DNA from: Methylobacterium goesingense
GTDB lineage: Bacteria > Pseudomonadota > Alphaproteobacteria > Rhizobiales > Beijerinckiaceae
Direction of reading: 5' to 3'
DNA: 64,000 nucleotides
Assembly: GCF_022179225.1 (NCBI RefSeq)
Contig: NZ_BPQL01000066.1
Coordinates: forward strand, 1-64,000
Positions 1 through 7,510 of the stretch are shown piece after piece. Position numbers and translations under genes: made by a program. The notes beneath the pieces were generated by a model. It was given only the letters and a program-made list of their open reading frames with translations, ran no database searches and was not told the DNA's origin. Numbering within the stretch: position 1 is the stretch's first letter; the number at the start of each line of letters is the position of its first letter.

Positions 1-269
1 TGATGATCGGCGAGATCGGCGGTCCCCAGGAGGCGGAAGCCTCCGCCTGGATCAAGGAGCACATGACGAAGCCCGTGGTCGGTTTCGTCGCCGGCCTAAC
101 CGCCCCCAAGGGGCGCCGCATGGGCCATGCCGGCGCGATCATTTCCGCCACCGGCGACTCCGCCGCCGAGAAGGCCGAAATCATGCGCTCCTACGGCCTG
201 ACCGTGGCCCCGAGCCCCGGCGAGTTCGGCACGACGGTGGCGCAGGTGATGCGCAAGCTGGCGGCCTGA
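1..269 (+). CDS. mtkB: Malate thiokinase / succinyl-CoA synthetase alpha-type subunit, C-terminal part
   Basis: Only the last 88 or so codons are present; the gene enters from the left edge. The peptide has the MGHAGAII segment (from base 120) that carries the phosphorylated His of the succinyl-CoA synthetase alpha family. In that family the subunit transfers phosphate from ATP to the acid before CoA attack. The next two genes are PEP carboxylase and malyl-CoA lyase. In serine-cycle methylotrophs this order is mtkA-mtkB-ppc-mcl, so malate activation to malyl-CoA is inferred rather than the TCA-cycle SucD role. The fragment alone would not separate the two. Confidence 0.8.
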   Translation, partial: MIGEIGGPQEAEASAWIKEHMTKPVVGFVAGLTAPKGRRMGHAGAIISATGDSAAEKAEIMRSYGLTVAPSPGEFGTTVAQVMRKLAA

Positions 270-277
270 GATCGTCG

Positions 278-326
278 ACCCTCCCCCGTCTCGTGGGGAG
301 GGTGGTCATGGGCGAGACGGCGGGGG
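278..326 (+). promoter_or_regulatory. Two mutually exclusive hairpins between mtkB and ppc
   Basis: Hairpin 1 pairs ACCCTCCCC (278-286) with GGGGAGGGT (295-303). Hairpin 2 pairs CCGTCTCG (286-293) with CGAGACGG (313-320), extended by CCC/GGG past one bulged C. They share bases 283-286 and the loop region, so they cannot form together. There is no T-run after either stem. It could be an attenuator or RNA-processing site that sets ppc expression, or a member of a repetitive palindrome family: a similar TCCCC...GGGGAGG palindrome lies at 42262-42376. Confidence 0.45.
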
Positions 327-487
327 ATGTCCCCATGCGCTGAGGTCAGGCCCTCGCGCATCGCCCCCGAGCCCCGGCCCTTGAACGTTCCGGCCGCCGA
401 TCGCATGCTTGCGGTGGCCGCTTCACACGGACCGTTGCCCGCTTCCGTCGCGGTCAGTCGGCGAAGAACTTTCCTCAAGGTGGCCCC

Positions 488-3247
488 ATGACGGATACCC
501 TGCACGCCCCGGTCGGAGCCGTCGACCATACCTTCGCGCCGCCCGTGATCACGGGCACCTCGTCGAAGGAAGCCCTCGACATCCTGTTCCACGCCCTGCT
601 CGCCGTGGCCCGCCGGCACGAGCCCGAGCTTGAGGACGTGCTGCACGGGCGCGCCAACATCTCAGAATTCTCGCCCGAGCTCCTCGCGCGCGCCCTCCAG
701 GTGCAGGGCATCTGGTTTCAGCTGCTCTCCATCGCCGAGCAGAACGCGGCCATGCGCCGGCGCCGTCAGGTCGAGCGCACCAAGGGCCGCGAGGCCTTGG
801 GCGGCAGCTTCAGCGCCGTCCTGTCCGAGGCGGTCGCGAGCGGCATCAAGGCCCCGGAGATTCACGCGCTCCTCAAGGACCTGCGCATCCGACCGACGAT
901 CACCGCGCACCCCACCGAGGGCAAGCGCGTCACCGTGCTGGAGAAGTTCCGCCGCATCTATCTGGTGCTGCGCGAGCTCGAATTGCCGCGCTGGACCGAG
1001 CGCGAGCGCAACGGCCTGATGAACGAGCTGCGCGACCAGATCGAGCTCGTCTGGATGACGGGCGAACTCCACCTGGAGAAGGCCACCGTCGAGCGCGAGG
1101 TCGCCTGGGGCCTGCACTTCTTCGACGAGACCCTGTTCGAGATGCTGCCCGAGGTGCTCTACTCCCTCGAGGAGAGCCTGGCGCAGTATTATCCGGACGA
1201 GAAGTTCGAGGTGCCGCCGTTCTTCCAGTTCGGTTCGTGGATCGGCGGCGACCGGGATGGCAACCCCTACGTCACGTCCTCGGTCACCCGCGCCACCCTG
1301 CAGCGCAACGCGCTCGCCTCCCTCCGGCGCTACCGCGACGGCGTCACGGCGCTCGGCCGTACCCTTTCGCTGACCGAGCGCTCGCTGCCGGTGCCGGAAA
1401 CCTTCAAGGCCGCGCTGGCGCAGATGCTCGCCGAGAGCGGCGACGGCCGCGCCATCGCCAGCCGCAATCCCGGCGAGGCCTATCGCCAATTCCTCACCTG
1501 CGTCCTGCGCAAGCTCGAAGCGACCATCCTGCGCAACAAGGGCCAGCGCTCGACGGGACCCGACTATCCGAGCGCCGACGGCCTGATCAACGATCTGCGC
1601 ACCCTGGAGCAGGGTCTGGCCGACGCCAAGTGCCCGTCGCTGGCCGTCGACCTCGTGCGGCCGGTGCGGCGCATGGTGGAGATCTTCCGTTTCTCGACGG
1701 TCCGCCTGGATCTTCGCGAAAACACCACCCGCACCACCAAGACCCTGCAGGCCCTCTGGCAGGAAGCCAACGGCCAGAACCGGACGCCGCCGGACGTCGA
1801 CGCCCCCGAGTGGAAGGCTTGGCTGCTCGCCGAGCTGGCCAAGCCCCGCCAGGGCGAGCGCAGCTTCGAGAACCTGCCCGACGACGCCCGCGAGACCCTG
1901 GAGACCTTCGCCCTCGTGGGCGAGATGCGGGCGCAGCTCGACCGCGAGGCCTTCGGCGCCTTCATCCTGTCGATGACCCGCTCAGTGCAGGACATCCTGG
2001 GCGCCTACCTGCTGGCCAAGGAGGCCGGCAACTTCCTCGACGCCGCAGGCACCGAGATCTGCTGCCTGCCGATCGTGCCACTGTTCGAGACCATCGACGA
2101 CCTGCGCGCCGCCCCCGCCATCATGAAGGAGCTGTTCTCGATCCCGGTCGTGCGCCGCTCCACCCGCTGGCAGGGCGGCGTCCAGGAGGTCATGATCGGC
2201 TACTCGGATTCGAACAAGGACGGCGGCTTCGTCGCCTCGAACTGGGAGCTCTACAAGGCCCAGGACAAGCTGACCCAGCTCGGCAAGGCCGCCGGCGTGC
2301 CGATCGCGTTCTTCCACGGCCGCGGTGGCTCGGTGAGCCGTGGCGGCGCCCCCACGGCCCGGGCCATCGCGGCCCAGCCGCCGGGCTCGATCAACGGGCG
2401 CTTTCGCACCACGGAGCAGGGCGAGGTCGTCTCGTTCAAGTACGCCAACCGGGGCACTGCCGCCTACCAGATGGAGCTCCTGGCCTCGTCCGTGTTCCAG
2501 CACGCCCTGAAGTCGGAGCGCGAGGCCGCCGGCATCCCACGCAGCGAGTTCGACGATTGCCTGGAGGCGCTCAGCGGCGCCTCGCGGGCAGCCTACGTCA
2601 ACCTGATCCAGCACCCCGATCTCGTGACCTATTTCGGCTCGGCGAGTCCGTTGGACGAGATCGCGCTCCTCAACATCGGCTCGCGCCCGGCCCGCCGCTT
2701 CGGCGCCCGCTCGCTCTCCGACCTCCGGGCGATTCCCTGGGTGTTCGCCTGGTCGCAGAACCGGCACGTCATCACGGGCTGGTACGGCGTCGGCTCGGGC
2801 CTCGCGAGCTTCCTCGACGTGCGCGGCGCGCAGGGCGAGGCGCAGCTGAAGCGGCTTTTCGCCGAATCGAAGCCCTTCCGCCTCATCCTCGACGAGGTCG
2901 AGAAGACGCTGCTCATGGTCGATCTCGAGATTGCCCGCGATTACGCGAGCCTCGTGCCCGACGAGGGCGCCCGCAACAGCATCTTCCCGCTGATCGAGGC
3001 CGAGTACGCGCTGACCCGCGAGATGGCCCTGCGGGTCAGCGGTGGGCGCGAACTCGCCGAGCGCTTCCCCCTGTTCCGCGACCGCCTGAATGGGCGGCTG
3101 CCGACCATCAACCAGGTCAGTCGCGAGCAAGTGGAGCTTCTGCGTCGCTTCCGCTCCGAGCAGGACGAGGACCAGCGCGAGGCGGTCAAATCCGCCCTGC
3201 TGCTCTCCATCAATTGCATCGCGGTCGGCTTCGGTGCGACCGGATGA
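488..3247 (+). CDS. ppc: Phosphoenolpyruvate carboxylase
   Basis: A 919-residue protein, the usual length for bacterial PEP carboxylase, which makes oxaloacetate from PEP and bicarbonate. Visible family motifs are TAHPTEGKR near residue 140 (catalytic His), GYSDSNKDGG near 575, FHGRGGSVSRGG near 610 (glycine loop) and GTAAYQMELL near 655. The C-terminus ends ...GFGATG. In the serine cycle this is the CO2-fixing step feeding malate to malate thiokinase and malyl-CoA lyase, whose genes flank it. The ATG at 488 has an AAGG about 8 bases upstream. It lies 218 bases after mtkB and 130 before mcl, all on the same strand. Confidence 0.97.
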   Translation: MTDTLHAPVGAVDHTFAPPVITGTSSKEALDILFHALLAVARRHEPELEDVLHGRANISEFSPELLARALQVQGIWFQLLSIAEQNAAMRRRRQVERTKGREALGGSFSAVLSEAVASGIKAPEIHALLKDLRIRPTITAHPTEGKRVTVLEKFRRIYLVLRELELPRWTERERNGLMNELRDQIELVWMTGELHLEKATVEREVAWGLHFFDETLFEMLPEVLYSLEESLAQYYPDEKFEVPPFFQFGSWIGGDRDGNPYVTSSVTRATLQRNALASLRRYRDGVTALGRTLSLTERSLPVPETFKAALAQMLAESGDGRAIASRNPGEAYRQFLTCVLRKLEATILRNKGQRSTGPDYPSADGLINDLRTLEQGLADAKCPSLAVDLVRPVRRMVEIFRFSTVRLDLRENTTRTTKTLQALWQEANGQNRTPPDVDAPEWKAWLLAELAKPRQGERSFENLPDDARETLETFALVGEMRAQLDREAFGAFILSMTRSVQDILGAYLLAKEAGNFLDAAGTEICCLPIVPLFETIDDLRAAPAIMKELFSIPVVRRSTRWQGGVQEVMIGYSDSNKDGGFVASNWELYKAQDKLTQLGKAAGVPIAFFHGRGGSVSRGGAPTARAIAAQPPGSINGRFRTTEQGEVVSFKYANRGTAAYQMELLASSVFQHALKSEREAAGIPRSEFDDCLEALSGASRAAYVNLIQHPDLVTYFGSASPLDEIALLNIGSRPARRFGARSLSDLRAIPWVFAWSQNRHVITGWYGVGSGLASFLDVRGAQGEAQLKRLFAESKPFRLILDEVEKTLLMVDLEIARDYASLVPDEGARNSIFPLIEAEYALTREMALRVSGGRELAERFPLFRDRLNGRLPTINQVSREQVELLRRFRSEQDEDQREAVKSALLLSINCIAVGFGATG

Positions 3248-3377
3248 CGAACTTGTCAGGTTGCCGGAGGTGCGTCGCGGTCCATGGGCCGGCGCGCCGC
3301 GGCGCCTCCATCGGTATGGTGGCCCGACTCTCGGGTCTCATGAACGTCCAGAATACTTGCCCTAGGAAGGATACCCA

Positions 3378-4352
3378 ATGAGCTTCACCCTGATCCAGCA
3401 GGCGACCCCGCGCCTCCACCGCTCGGAACTCGCCGTCCCGGGCTCCAACCCGACCTTCATGGAGAAGTCCGCCAGCTCCAAGGCCGACGTGATCTTCCTC
3501 GACCTCGAGGACGCGGTCGCCCCGGACGACAAGGAGCAGGCCCGCAAGAACATCATCCAGGCACTCAACGACCTGGATTGGGGCACCAAGACCATGATGA
3601 TCCGCATCAACGGTCTCGACACCCACTACATGTACCGCGATGTCGTCGACATCGTTGAGGCCTGCCCGCGCCTCGACATGATCCTGATCCCCAAGGTCGG
3701 CGTGCCGGCCGACGTCTACGCGATCGACGTGCTGACCACCCAGATCGAGCAGGCCAAGAAGCGCGAGAAGAAGATCGGCTTCGAGGTGCTGATCGAGACA
3801 GCCCTGGGCATGGCCAACGTGGAGGCGATCGCCACCTCCTCGAAGCGCCTGGAGGCCATGTCGTTCGGCGTGGCGGACTACGCCGCCTCGACCCGCGCCC
3901 GCTCCACCGTCATCGGCGGCGTGAACAAGGACTTCTCGGTGCTCACCGACAAGGACGAGGCCGGCAACCGCGAGACCCATTGGCAGGACCCCTGGCTGTT
4001 CGCCCAGAACCGCATGCTGATCGCCTGCCGCGCCTACGGCCTGCGCCCGATCGATGGCCCCTTCGGCGACTTCTCCGATCCGGATGGCTACACCTCCGCC
4101 GCCCGCCGCTGTGCGGCCCTGGGCTTCGAGGGCAAGTGGGCGATCCACCCGAGCCAGATCGATCTCGCCAACGAAGTCTTCACCCCCTCCGAGGCCGAGG
4201 TCACCAAGGCCCGCCGCATCCTCGAGGCCATGGAAGAAGCCGCCAAGGCGGGACGCGGCGCCGTCTCCCTCGACGGCCGCCTCATCGACATCGCCTCGAT
4301 CCGCATGGCCGAGGCGCTGATCGAGAAGGCTAACGCGATGTCCGCCAGCTGA
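3378..4352 (+). CDS. mcl: L-malyl-CoA / beta-methylmalyl-CoA lyase (CitE family)
   Basis: A 324-residue CitE/HpcH-type lyase starting MSFTLIQQ, with a good AGGAAGGA ribosome site just upstream. The TIM-barrel motifs IFLDLEDAVAP (near residue 40), IGFEVLIETALG (near 130) and the segment MSFGVADYAAS are typical. In the serine cycle it splits malyl-CoA to glyoxylate and acetyl-CoA. In the ethylmalonyl-CoA pathway the same enzyme class cleaves beta-methylmalyl-CoA to glyoxylate and propionyl-CoA, which links it to the propionyl-CoA carboxylase at 27.9 kb. It is the last gene of the cluster, ended by a strong terminator. Confidence 0.95.
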   Translation: MSFTLIQQATPRLHRSELAVPGSNPTFMEKSASSKADVIFLDLEDAVAPDDKEQARKNIIQALNDLDWGTKTMMIRINGLDTHYMYRDVVDIVEACPRLDMILIPKVGVPADVYAIDVLTTQIEQAKKREKKIGFEVLIETALGMANVEAIATSSKRLEAMSFGVADYAASTRARSTVIGGVNKDFSVLTDKDEAGNRETHWQDPWLFAQNRMLIACRAYGLRPIDGPFGDFSDPDGYTSAARRCAALGFEGKWAIHPSQIDLANEVFTPSEAEVTKARRILEAMEEAAKAGRGAVSLDGRLIDIASIRMAEALIEKANAMSAS

Positions 4353-4388
4353 GCGTTCGGCTCGGGCAACCTCAAGAACCCACGACGC

Positions 4389-4417
4389 GGCCGCCCCTTC
4401 GGGGCGGCCCTTTTGTT
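4389..4417 (+). terminator. Intrinsic terminator of the serine-cycle cluster
   Basis: A perfect 9-bp stem, GGCCGCCCC (4389-4397) with GGGGCGGCC (4401-4409), has a 3-base TTC loop and is followed by CTTTTGTTT. It sits 37 bases after the mcl stop. Confidence 0.9.
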
Positions 4418-4571
4418 TGGCGCGTGGCACCGGACCGTCCGGCACCAAATTGCGTCGACATCCGTTAGCAGACGTCCGCTACGGCGTGCCTTGCCGCACC
4501 ATCGACTGGGCGTCGCCGGCCGGCGGCCGCATGACACGAGAACCCTCACCGGTATTCAGGGAGCCCCCATC

Positions 4572-5006
4572 ATGCACGTGACCATCGAAGACGCGCACAA
4601 GGCCATTGAGGCCGCCCGCGCCAAGGCCGTGGAACTCGATACGCAAATGTGCATCGCGGTCGTGGATTCCGGCGGCAACCTCAAGGCCTTCTATCGGATG
4701 GACGGTGCCTGGGTCGGCTCCATCGACATCGCGCACAAGAAGGCGAAGACGTCCGTCTTCTTCGGGATGACGACGGGGCAGATCGGCCAGCTCTCGCAGC
4801 CCGGCGGACCGCTCTACGGCATCGAGCATTCCAACGACGGGCTCATCACCTTTCCGGGCGGCATCCCGATCGTCGACGCCGACGGCGAGATGTCCGGCGC
4901 CATCGGCGTCAGCGGCTCCACCGTGGAGAACGACCACGCCGTGGCCCTGGCGGGCGCCAGCTCCATCGGCGCTACCGAACTGCCCGCCCATCCCTGGCGC
5001 ACCTGA
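4572..5006 (+). CDS. GlcG/HbpS-like heme-binding-family protein
   Basis: A 144-residue protein of the GlcG/HbpS family, compact and cytosolic-looking with no signal peptide at the chosen start. The start [19 protein letters not shown] matches the N-terminal helix of the family. The central [10 protein letters not shown] and the glycine-rich FPGGIPIV and GAIGVSGS stretches are family hallmarks. The ATG at 4572 has a CAGGG about 9 bases upstream. Members are found near oxidative or glycolate-metabolism genes and some bind heme or cobalamin; the ligand here is unknown. It follows the mcl terminator, so it is probably a separate transcript. Confidence 0.8.
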   Translation: MHVTIEDAHKAIEAARAKAVELDTQMCIAVVDSGGNLKAFYRMDGAWVGSIDIAHKKAKTSVFFGMTTGQIGQLSQPGGPLYGIEHSNDGLITFPGGIPIVDADGEMSGAIGVSGSTVENDHAVALAGASSIGATELPAHPWRT

Positions 5007-5080
5007 GCGGTTTGATGCGCGCGGGCCGGGCGACCGGACCCCGCGCCTTCCCCGGCCGGTTTGCCTGCGCAAGACCGAAA

Positions 5081-5120
5081 CGAAAGAATGCCCCGCTCTC
5101 GCGAGCGGGGCCTTCTTTCG
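5081..5120. terminator. Bidirectional terminator between convergent genes
   Basis: GCCCCGCTC (5090-5098) pairs with GAGCGGGGC (5103-5111) around a TCGC loop. The stem is flanked by GAAAGAA on the left and TTCTTTC on the right, giving T-rich tails on both strands. It separates the + strand GlcG-like gene from the - strand porin gene. Confidence 0.88.
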
Positions 5121-5162
5121 TCTTAAGCTCCGGCCCCACGTGGAAGCCGGAGCGTGGGCAGC

Positions 5163-6029
5163 TCAGAGGCCGCCGAACTTGTAGTTGAAGCCGGCCTTGA
5201 TGATGTTGCCGGAGGTCTCGAAGCGCGAGGTGTAGGAGCCGGTGGCAGCGGGGAGGCCGACGTTGTTGACGACGACGTTGCGGCTGCCGAGGTCGTAGTG
5301 GAGGTACTCGGCCTTCAGCGTGATGGCGCTGGCGCCGAGGAGGCCGCCGATGAAGTTGAAGCGGTTCAGGAAGCTGTCGGTGGGGATCGCGTACTCGATA
5401 CCGCCGCCGTAGGCGAAGCCCGTCTCCATGTCGTTGTAGCGGCCCGAATAGGCCAGGACGTTGGTGCCGGTGAAGAAGTTGGCGCGGTAATCGACGCTGC
5501 CATAGGCGAAGCCGCCGGTTCCATAGACGAGGAACCGGTCGAAGGCGTAGCCGAGGCGGCCCTGCACGGTGCCCAGGTAGTCGAGGCGCTGACGGAAGGT
5601 CGCGGGATCGCCGAGAACCGGGTTCAGGGGCGTCAGGGGACCGAGGTAGCCGTAACGCTTGCTGATGTCGGTCCAGGTGACGTCGGCGTTGACGCCGATG
5701 ACGAAGCCGGAGCCCGGGGTGAACTGATAGTTGTAGCCGATGCCGCCACCGACGTTGCCGATCCCGTCCTGCTCGGAGCGGAAGTTCTGCGGACGACGGT
5801 TGAGGTCGACGTTACGCTGGGTCAGCGCATCGTTGCCGATGGTGCGGATGTTCTGACGGTCGCTAAACGCGTACGAGCTGTGGGTGCCGAGGTAGAAGCC
5901 GGTCCAGGTGAAGACCGGGATGGCCGTGAAGACCGGCGGCGGCGCCTGGCGGCGCGGCAGGTCGGCGGCCGAGGCCGAGCCGATGGCGACCAGCGAGGCG
6001 ACGCCGGCCAGGAGAAACTTCTTGATCAT
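5163..6029 (-). CDS. Outer-membrane beta-barrel porin (Omp25/31 type)
   Basis: A 288-residue protein starting MIKKFLLAGVASLVAIGSASA, a classic signal peptide with cleavage after ASA, followed by ADLPRR as in alphaproteobacterial Omp25/RopB/Omp31 proteins. The body alternates glycine- and aromatic-rich strands (WTGFYLGTHSSYAF, GGGIGYNYQF) and ends with the barrel-type NIIKAGFNYKFGGL. The upstream in-frame ATG at 6086 would add 19 residues in front of the signal peptide, so the ATG at 6029 is preferred. It should sit in the outer membrane as an 8-strand-like barrel; the substrate is unknown. Confidence 0.9.
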   Translation of the reverse strand: MIKKFLLAGVASLVAIGSASAADLPRRQAPPPVFTAIPVFTWTGFYLGTHSSYAFSDRQNIRTIGNDALTQRNVDLNRRPQNFRSEQDGIGNVGGGIGYNYQFTPGSGFVIGVNADVTWTDISKRYGYLGPLTPLNPVLGDPATFRQRLDYLGTVQGRLGYAFDRFLVYGTGGFAYGSVDYRANFFTGTNVLAYSGRYNDMETGFAYGGGIEYAIPTDSFLNRFNFIGGLLGASAITLKAEYLHYDLGSRNVVVNNVGLPAATGSYTSRFETSGNIIKAGFNYKFGGL

Positions 6030-6293
6030 CACGGTGGGTTCCGAAATCCGAGGCTTGACCGCGAAGCTAGCTCGCCCCGCCGGCACGGACTATGCCCGCC
6101 AAGCCACACCCAACCACAGATGCGTTCGCCGACGCACAAAGTTGCGCCCACGCGAAGTCCGACCCACCGCATGATGCACTATGCGCGAAATGCCTGCGGC
6201 TCGGAACGGTGCGTCGCGGGATACGTGAACGGCCGGTTAAGTACGTTGGGCTAAACCGTTCGGGGACGTTTTCCAACCGTGACGGGAGCGACG

Positions 6294-6473
6294 ATGACAC
6301 GGGACCAACTCGCCGCCGAACTGAAGCGCATCGCCGCCGACCAGGTCAGCGACATCGAGCGCGCGGTCAAGGACGGCCACAAGACGATCGCGCTGAACGA
6401 GATCGCCGATCTCAACCGCAATCTCAAGGCTCTCGCCGCGGCAGTGAAGGGTAAGAGTATCGTTCGCGCCTGA
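6294..6473 (+). CDS. Small hypothetical protein (59 aa)
   Basis: A short, mostly helical, charged protein starting MTRDQLAAELKRIAADQ. GGGAG lies 6 bases before the ATG at 6294, which favours this start over an in-frame GTG at 6279. There is no signal peptide or membrane segment. I do not recognise a family. The gene is isolated, divergent from the porin and followed by about 210 bases without a gene. Confidence 0.6.
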   Translation: MTRDQLAAELKRIAADQVSDIERAVKDGHKTIALNEIADLNRNLKALAAAVKGKSIVRA

Positions 6474-6684
6474 AACGACGACACGCTTCAGCCTGGATCG
6501 GAGGATTTGGCCGGCGGCATATGCGTGTCGTTTCTCGATCTACTCCGGCCATGACGCTGTCGATGGGCGGACAGATTTTTCCATGCTCATCAAACACTCC
6601 GCCCCTGGCTCGCTTTTGCTCGACGAGCCCTCCGCGTCTGCTTCGCGGGCCGCCGAGAAAAAAGCGTCCCCCGGTCGTGAACGG

Positions 6685-7443
6685 TCAGCCGGACATGCCG
6701 CCGCGCAACCCGTCGAGAAGCGCGTCCACATCGGCCCGGGCGGCGGCCAGGGCGGCGGCATCGCGCCCACGCACGACGATGCGATTGGCAAAACCATTCG
6801 GCGTCATCGAGGGATAGGAGCCGATCGAGACCGTCGCGTGCGCCTTGGCGATGGCCGCCAAACCACCCGCATAGGTACCCTCGGGCAGGTTGCCGGCCTC
6901 GATCGTCTCGGACAGGACCTTGGCGCCGGTCACCAGCGTCGGCCCGACATTGTCGAGCATCGCCTGCATGATCCCCGGCACGCCTGCCATGACGATGACA
7001 TTGCCGATCCGGAAGCCAGGCGCCTTGGAAATCGGGTTGGTGATGAGGTCTGCCCCAGCCGGGATGCGCGCCATGCGCAGGCGCGCCTCGTTCAGGTCTT
7101 CGGGCTTGTGACGCTCCAGCAACATCGCCTTCGCCCGCGGGTCGACATCGATCGACACGCCGAAGGCAGCGGCGACGCAGTCGGCGGTGATGTCGTCGTG
7201 GGTCGGACCAATGCCGCCGGTGGTGAAGAGGTAGGTGTAGGCACCGCGCAGAGCATCGATGGCGGCGACGATGCGGTCGGCCTCGTCGGGCACGATGCGC
7301 ACCTCCTTCAGATCGATGCCGATGGCGGTGCAGTAATCCGCGATCGTGCCGATGTTCTTGTCCTTGGTGCGCCCGGACAGGATCTCGTCACCGATGACCA
7401 GGACGGCAGCGGTGACGGCGGCGGCTTCGGATGTTTCGGTCAC
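6685..7443 (-). CDS. Competence/damage-inducible CinA-like protein, MoCF domain
   Basis: A 252-residue protein holding only the molybdopterin-binding (MoaB/Mog-like) domain of CinA, without the C-terminal amidohydrolase part. Visible motifs are VLVIGDEILSGRTKDKN near the N-terminus, LFTTGGIGPTHDD near residue 95 and MAGVPGIM near 155, all typical of the family. Stand-alone versions in proteobacteria have been linked to pyrophosphatase-type activities; the function here is not evident. It is 67 bases downstream of the transglycosylase gene on the same strand. Confidence 0.88.
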   Translation of the reverse strand: MTETSEAAAVTAAVLVIGDEILSGRTKDKNIGTIADYCTAIGIDLKEVRIVPDEADRIVAAIDALRGAYTYLFTTGGIGPTHDDITADCVAAAFGVSIDVDPRAKAMLLERHKPEDLNEARLRMARIPAGADLITNPISKAPGFRIGNVIVMAGVPGIMQAMLDNVGPTLVTGAKVLSETIEAGNLPEGTYAGGLAAIAKAHATVSIGSYPSMTPNGFANRIVVRGRDAAALAAARADVDALLDGLRGGMSG

Positions 7444-7510
7444 GGCAAATCCGGGTCAGGGGGACAGAGCCTGCCAAGTAGCGCGACCGGGCCCGCCTGA
7501 CCACGCGTTC

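Noticed and set aside
1237-3381. A 714-codon + strand frame inside ppc
   Set aside because: Shifted frame of ppc, Arg/Pro-rich, no motifs.
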